This document shows positions 6,265 through 9,398 of a stretch of DNA of 9,398 bases, in pieces (position 1 is the first letter of the stretch; each line of letters begins with the position of its first letter). The notes beneath the pieces are model-generated. The model made no database searches. It saw nothing but the letters and a program-made list of their open reading frames with translations, and was not told the DNA's origin. Both the position numbers and the translations under genes were made by a program. Origin of the DNA: an uncultured Kiloniellales bacterium (GTDB taxonomy: Bacteria > Pseudomonadota > Alphaproteobacteria > Kiloniellales > JAKSDN01); contig CALJXB010000105.1 in NCBI GenBank assembly GCA_937974415.1, positions 1 to 9,398 on the forward strand, read 5' to 3'.

Positions 6265-7002
6265 TTATTCCCGCGCCGCAAACAGCATGTAATTGACGTC
6301 GAGATCGCGCGAGCGCCGCCAGCGGTCGTCGAGCGGATTGTAGCCGACGCCGCACATTTCGGTCACCGTCAAGGCATTGGCCTCCAGCCGACGGACCAGG
6401 TCGGACGGGCGAAGGAAGCGCCGCCAGTCGTGGGTGCCCCGGGGCAGCCAGCCCAGGACGTATTCGGCACCCACCACGGCCATGAGGAACGACTTGGGCG
6501 TGCGGTTCAGGGTCGCCATGGCCATTGCGCCGCCCGGCTTGACCAGCGCGCAGCTGGCCGCCATGAAACCTTCGACGTCGGCCACGTGCTCGACCACCTC
6601 CATATTGATGACAAGATCGAAGCGAGCGCCTTCGGCCGCCAGGTCTTCCGCCGTAGAGCAGCGGTATTGGATCGCCAGTCCACCTTGTTCGGCGTGCCAG
6701 GCGGCGACCTCGACAGCCTCTTGGCTGGCGTCGATCCCGGCCACCTCGCCACCGAGCCGCGCCAGGGGCTCCGATAGAAGCCCGCCGCCGCAGCCGATAT
6801 CGAGGACGCTCAGTCCCGCCAGGGGGTGGAGCGCCTCGGTGTCCCGCGCAAATTGAGCACACGCGTGATCGCGGATGAAGGCGAGGCGCGTGGGGTTGAG
6901 GCGGTGCAGCGGCCGGAAGTCGCCCTCCGGGTCCCACCAACTGCCCGCCAGAGCGTCGAATTTCGCAACCTCGCCGGGATCGATACTGCTTTTGTCGCTC
7001 AA
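6265..7002 (-). CDS. ubiG: Ubiquinone biosynthesis O-methyltransferase UbiG
   Basis: A 245-residue SAM methyltransferase that carries out both O-methylations of ubiquinone synthesis, on the hydroxylated polyprenyl benzene intermediates, at the inner face of the cytoplasmic membrane. Visible signatures: N-terminal [20 protein letters not shown] and LNPTRLAFI (family-specific), motif [20 protein letters not shown] (66-84), acidic GIDAS (Asp91), MEVVEHV (134-140), LNRTPKS (165-171) and GTHDWRRF (189-196). Length matches the usual 240-250 residues. The start is TTG at 7002, with AAGGA nine bases upstream; it yields the typical short leader [15 protein letters not shown]. The in-frame ATG at 7308 is rejected because it lies inside lysC. 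Divergent from lysC and convergent with DUF1178. Confidence 0.95.
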   Translation of the reverse strand: MSDKSSIDPGEVAKFDALAGSWWDPEGDFRPLHRLNPTRLAFIRDHACAQFARDTEALHPLAGLSVLDIGCGGGLLSEPLARLGGEVAGIDASQEAVEVAAWHAEQGGLAIQYRCSTAEDLAAEGARFDLVINMEVVEHVADVEGFMAASCALVKPGGAMAMATLNRTPKSFLMAVVGAEYVLGWLPRGTHDWRRFLRPSDLVRRLEANALTVTEMCGVGYNPLDDRWRRSRDLDVNYMLFAARE

Positions 7003-7011
7003 GTCCGCTCG

Positions 7012-7016
7012 TCCTT
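7012..7016 (-). promoter_or_regulatory. Ribosome-binding site deciding the TTG start of ubiG
   Basis: Minus-strand AAGGA, nine bases before TTG (7002-7000). No usable ATG exists between it and the conserved [10 protein letters not shown] segment, so TTG is the best-supported start. Confidence 0.5.
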
Positions 7017-7106
7017 CCGGGTCCGCTTGACGCAAGTCCGGTTCGCAACTCGCCCGCACCCCTCGAGCGGGGCCGGTTCCAGCCGTCTCCCCTCTGCCTC
7101 CTAGGC

Positions 7107-7135
7107 TTGCAAGGGCAGGGTCCAGAGAGTATGGA
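7107..7135 (+). promoter_or_regulatory. Tentative lysC promoter
   Basis: TTGCAA (7107-7112), a 17-base spacer, then TATGGA (7130-7135), in the 205-base divergent gap between ubiG and lysC. Matches are only 4/6 and 3/6 to the housekeeping consensus, which is common for GC-rich alphaproteobacteria but not decisive. It lies about 70 bases before the lysC start. No lysine-riboswitch-like structure was recognised in the remaining leader. Confidence 0.22.
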
Positions 7136-7197
7136 TAGCGGCCTTCTTCCGGGCAAGCCGCAGGGCGGTCCCGGATGTCCGCGCGGCCTCCATTTGT

Positions 7198-7204
7198 AGG
7201 GTGA
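7198..7204 (+). promoter_or_regulatory. Ribosome-binding site of lysC
   Basis: AGGGTGA ends three bases before the ATG at 7208, with GAGAG overlapping it; supports the chosen start, which begins directly with the conserved [11 protein letters not shown] segment. Confidence 0.5.
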
Positions 7205-7207
7205 GAG

Positions 7208-8428
7208 ATGGCCCGAATCGTCATGAAATTCGGCGGCACCTCCGTGGCCGACGTGGCGCGTGTGCGCCACGCCGCGGAACGGGTCCGGGCGGAGTTTGCC
7301 GCGGGCAATCAGGTTGCCGTGGCGGTTTCGGCCATGGCCGGGGTGACCAATCAGCTGGTCGGATATGTCGACGAAACCGCCAAGATCTCCGACCTGCGCG
7401 AATACGACGTGGTCGTTTCGGCGGGCGAACAGGTGACCGCGGGCCTCATGGCGATCGCCCTTCAGGAAATCGGCGTCGCCGCGCGGTCTTGGCTGGGCTG
7501 GCAGGTGCCGGTTCGCACCAACGATGCCCACGGCAGCGCCCGCATCGAAAGCATCGGGGTCGAGGACATCGTCCAGCGCATGGAAGACGGGCAGGTGGCG
7601 ATCGTCGCCGGATTTCAGGGGATCTCGCCCGACGGCCGGGTCACGACCCTCGGGCGGGGCGGCACCGACACCTCGGCGGTGGCCCTGGCCGCGGCCCTCG
7701 GGGCGGAGCGCTGCGATATCTACACCGACGTGGACGGCGTCTACACCAGCGACCCGCGCATCGTGGCCAAGGCGCGCAAGCTCGATCGCGTGACCTACGA
7801 GGAAATGCTCGAGATGGCGTCAGTCGGCGCCAAGGTGCTGCAGACCCGCTCGGTCGAGCTCGCCATGAAGCACGGCGTTCGCGTCCAGGTCCTGTCATCC
7901 TTCGAGAACTCACCCGGAACTTTGGTCGTCGATGAGGACGAGATCGTGGAAAAGGCAATCGTCAGCGGCATCGCCTACAGCAGAGACGAGGCGAAGATCA
8001 CCTTGCGCCAGGTGCCGGATCGCCCGGGCGTGGCGGCGGCCATTTTCGGCCCCCTGGCCGAGGCGCATATCAACGTCGACATGATTGTGCAGAACGTGTC
8101 GACCGAGCGGGAGTCGACGGACCTGACTTTCACCGTGGGCAAGGGGGAATTCGATCGGGCCCTCAAGGTGATCGAGAAAAACTGCGCCCACCTTGACTAC
8201 GAGGAGCTGTCGGGCGACCCGGACGTGGTGAAGATCTCGGTGATCGGCGTCGGCATGCGAAGTCATGCCGGCGTGGCACAGCAGATGTTCACGGCGCTGG
8301 CCGAGAAGGGGATCAACATTCAGGTCATCTCCACCTCGGAGATCAAAATCAGCGTTCTGGTGGCCGAGGAGTACACAGAATTGGCCGTCAGGGCGCTGCA
8401 CAGCGCCTATGGCCTGGACGCCGAATGA
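7208..8428 (+). CDS. lysC: Aspartokinase LysC
   Basis: A 406-residue monofunctional aspartate kinase: ATP plus L-aspartate to 4-phospho-L-aspartate, the first step to diaminopimelate, lysine, methionine, threonine and isoleucine; cytoplasmic. The kinase domain spans about 1-235 with VMKFGGTSV (Lys7), [14 protein letters not shown] (69-82), [20 protein letters not shown] (146-165) and [13 protein letters not shown] (172-184). Two ACT domains follow: about 267-335 ([20 protein letters not shown], then VQNVS and TDLTFTV) and about 347-402 ([20 protein letters not shown], then [12 protein letters not shown]). These bind feedback inhibitors, usually lysine and/or threonine. All expected motifs are intact. 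The ATG at 7208 is preceded by AGGGTGAGAG. It is divergent from ubiG, and the RodZ-like gene lies 161 bases downstream on the same strand. Confidence 0.97.
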   Translation: MARIVMKFGGTSVADVARVRHAAERVRAEFAAGNQVAVAVSAMAGVTNQLVGYVDETAKISDLREYDVVVSAGEQVTAGLMAIALQEIGVAARSWLGWQVPVRTNDAHGSARIESIGVEDIVQRMEDGQVAIVAGFQGISPDGRVTTLGRGGTDTSAVALAAALGAERCDIYTDVDGVYTSDPRIVAKARKLDRVTYEEMLEMASVGAKVLQTRSVELAMKHGVRVQVLSSFENSPGTLVVDEDEIVEKAIVSGIAYSRDEAKITLRQVPDRPGVAAAIFGPLAEAHINVDMIVQNVSTERESTDLTFTVGKGEFDRALKVIEKNCAHLDYEELSGDPDVVKISVIGVGMRSHAGVAQQMFTALAEKGINIQVISTSEIKISVLVAEEYTELAVRALHSAYGLDAE

Positions 8429-8527
8429 CGGCCGAAAGACGATAGTTCCGCCCGCGCGTATCTCTCAGGTTGGTCAAGCCCGCAGGATTTGATAGAAAGC
8501 GCGTCGTGGTTCGGTCGCCGATTCGTT

Positions 8528-8545
8528 CCGGGTGGAAAATCCCGG
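8528..8545 (+). terminator. Weak hairpin after lysC
   Basis: CCGGG (8528-8532) and CCCGG (8541-8545) can pair around an 8-base loop, followed by TTT. The stem is only 5 bp and the T-run is short, so it may be a weak terminator, a leader structure of the downstream gene, or chance. The rest of the 161-base gap (8429-8589) shows nothing recognisable. Confidence 0.25.
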
Positions 8546-8589
8546 TTTGCGAGGTATCCATCGCTGACGCTTAGGCTCGACTGCGACGA

Positions 8590-9398
8590 ATGGGTCTCGC
8601 ATCGAATGAGCCGTCCGCTATGGCGGAAGAGAAAATAAAAGCAATTTTTCAGCGGCTTACCCGTCAGGAGCGGCAGCCAGAGGGGCCGGTACGTCCTCTT
8701 GAGCCGCGGGTCATGGACGCCTTCACGGGCGAGAGCGTCGCCGCGGAGCTTCGCCGGGCGCGAGAGGATTTGGGCCGAGATCTGGTTCGCATCGCCGGTG
8801 ACTTGAAGATCCGGCGGGTCTACCTGGAGGCGATCGAGGACGGCCGATTCGACGATTTGCCCGGCACCACCTATGCCGTGGGCTTCATCCGGGCCTACGC
8901 CGACCACCTCGGTTTGGACAGCATCGAGATCGTCTGCCGCTTCAAGGACGAGGTCGAAGGGGTCAACGAGCGCCTGCAGTTGGTTTTTCCGACACCGGCA
9001 CCGGAAAGCAAAATTCCCAGCGGCGCGGTACTGCTGATCTCCGTCCTGCTGATCGCTTTGGCTTATGGCGGCTGGTACTACCTGTCGAGCGGACAGGAGG
9101 ATGGCGACGGCCGGATCCTCGCCGTGCCGGATCGCCTCGAGCCTCTGGCCTCGGGCCCCGAGACCCAAGCCTTGTCGGGTCCCGTGGCCTCGGCAGGCAG
9201 CATTCTGACACCGGCGGAGCCCTTGGTGGTCGAGGAGCCTGCGGCGGAGAGCCAGGGCGCGCTGGACCCGGAACCGCCGCAACGGCCCCAAGAGGGCGCG
9301 AGCGAGCCGCGGGCCCAGCAGGCGTCGCTGGAACCGGAAAATCCCGCCAGTCTTGGCGATGCCGTGTCGGCGGAGTTTCAGGCCGAGCCGGCCGCCGG
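8590..9398 (+). CDS. RodZ-like HTH membrane protein, cut by right edge
   Basis: The first 269 codons of a RodZ-family protein; the 3' end is outside the window. Residues about 47-115 form the cytoplasmic RodZ-type helix-turn-helix (ELRRAREDLGRDLVRIA, LKIRRVYLEAIEDGRFDDLP, then TYAVGFIRAYADHLGLD), the domain that in RodZ contacts MreB. Residues about 145-165 (AVLLISVLLIALAYGGWYYL) are a single membrane helix, giving an N-inside topology. After it comes a long Pro/Glu/Ala/Ser-rich periplasmic linker reaching the window edge; the usual C-terminal DUF4115 domain would lie beyond. The expected role is cell-shape maintenance with the MreB cytoskeleton. The start is uncertain: ATG at 8590 is the first after an in-frame stop (8572), ATG at 8620 (MAEEKIKAIFQRL) and at 8713 are alternatives, and none has a strong Shine-Dalgarno. 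In related bacteria this gene often lies between lysC and ispG, from general knowledge. Confidence 0.88.
   Translation, partial: MGLASNEPSAMAEEKIKAIFQRLTRQERQPEGPVRPLEPRVMDAFTGESVAAELRRAREDLGRDLVRIAGDLKIRRVYLEAIEDGRFDDLPGTTYAVGFIRAYADHLGLDSIEIVCRFKDEVEGVNERLQLVFPTPAPESKIPSGAVLLISVLLIALAYGGWYYLSSGQEDGDGRILAVPDRLEPLASGPETQALSGPVASAGSILTPAEPLVVEEPAAESQGALDPEPPQRPQEGASEPRAQQASLEPENPASLGDAVSAEFQAEPAA

Noticed and set aside
7003..7207. Lysine riboswitch or attenuator before lysC
   Set aside because: The leader is short, no multi-helix junction or leader peptide with lysine or threonine runs is visible, and such riboswitches are not expected in alphaproteobacteria.
6248..7531. Minus-strand 427-codon frame across ubiG and lysC
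   Set aside because: Overlaps two well-supported genes in another frame; Arg/Gly/Pro-rich composition typical of GC-rich shadow frames.
8407..9291. Minus-strand 294-codon frame
   Set aside because: Antisense to the RodZ-like gene, which has clear HTH and membrane-helix signatures; the antisense product matches no family I recognise.

Overview
The window looks like chromosomal DNA of a GC-rich alphaproteobacterium, probably of the Rhodospirillales or a related order. The main grounds are a DUF2336 protein (a family concentrated in alphaproteobacteria), a PAS histidine kinase of alphaproteobacterial style, a perfect CtrA-type TTAA-N7-TTAA box, and the neighbourhood ubiG / lysC / RodZ-like gene. 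No transposase, integrase, CRISPR array, tRNA or rRNA was seen. Most genes are ordinary core or conserved hypothetical genes; the regulatory block at about 2.0-4.9 kb is the most interesting part.

Layout. 1-181 (minus): left-edge fragment of a possible gene, open to the window edge, only a vague hint of a cysteine-peptidase motif. 203-853 (minus): a strongly basic, repeat-rich histone H1-like (Lys/Arg/Ala) nucleoid protein. 854-1162: AT-richer non-coding gap that must carry its promoter. 1163-1939 (minus): HAD-IIA phosphatase closely resembling LHPP. 2042-3652 (minus): soluble PAS-PAS histidine kinase. 3642-4775 (minus): DUF2336 protein whose last codons overlap the kinase start. 4776-5000: promoter gap holding the CtrA-like box. 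5001-5564 (minus): small class I SAM methyltransferase. 5715-6251 (plus): DUF1178 zinc-ribbon-like protein. 6265-7002 (minus): UbiG O-methyltransferase. 7003-7207: divergent promoter region. 7208-8428 (plus): aspartokinase LysC. 8590-9398 (plus): RodZ-like membrane HTH protein cut by the right edge.

How they fit together. DUF2336 and the kinase form a translationally coupled pair, and the LHPP-like phosphatase follows 102 bp downstream on the same strand, so the three may be one transcript running away from the CtrA-like box. No response regulator is adjacent, so the kinase is an orphan here. UbiG serves ubiquinone synthesis and LysC the entry to lysine, threonine, methionine and diaminopimelate synthesis; they share a divergent promoter region. 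The RodZ-like protein belongs to cell-shape control. Several starts (the methyltransferase and UbiG as TTG; the kinase, DUF2336 and histone-like protein downstream of the first ATG) were chosen from ribosome-binding sites, family length and overlap with neighbours, and are marked as such.
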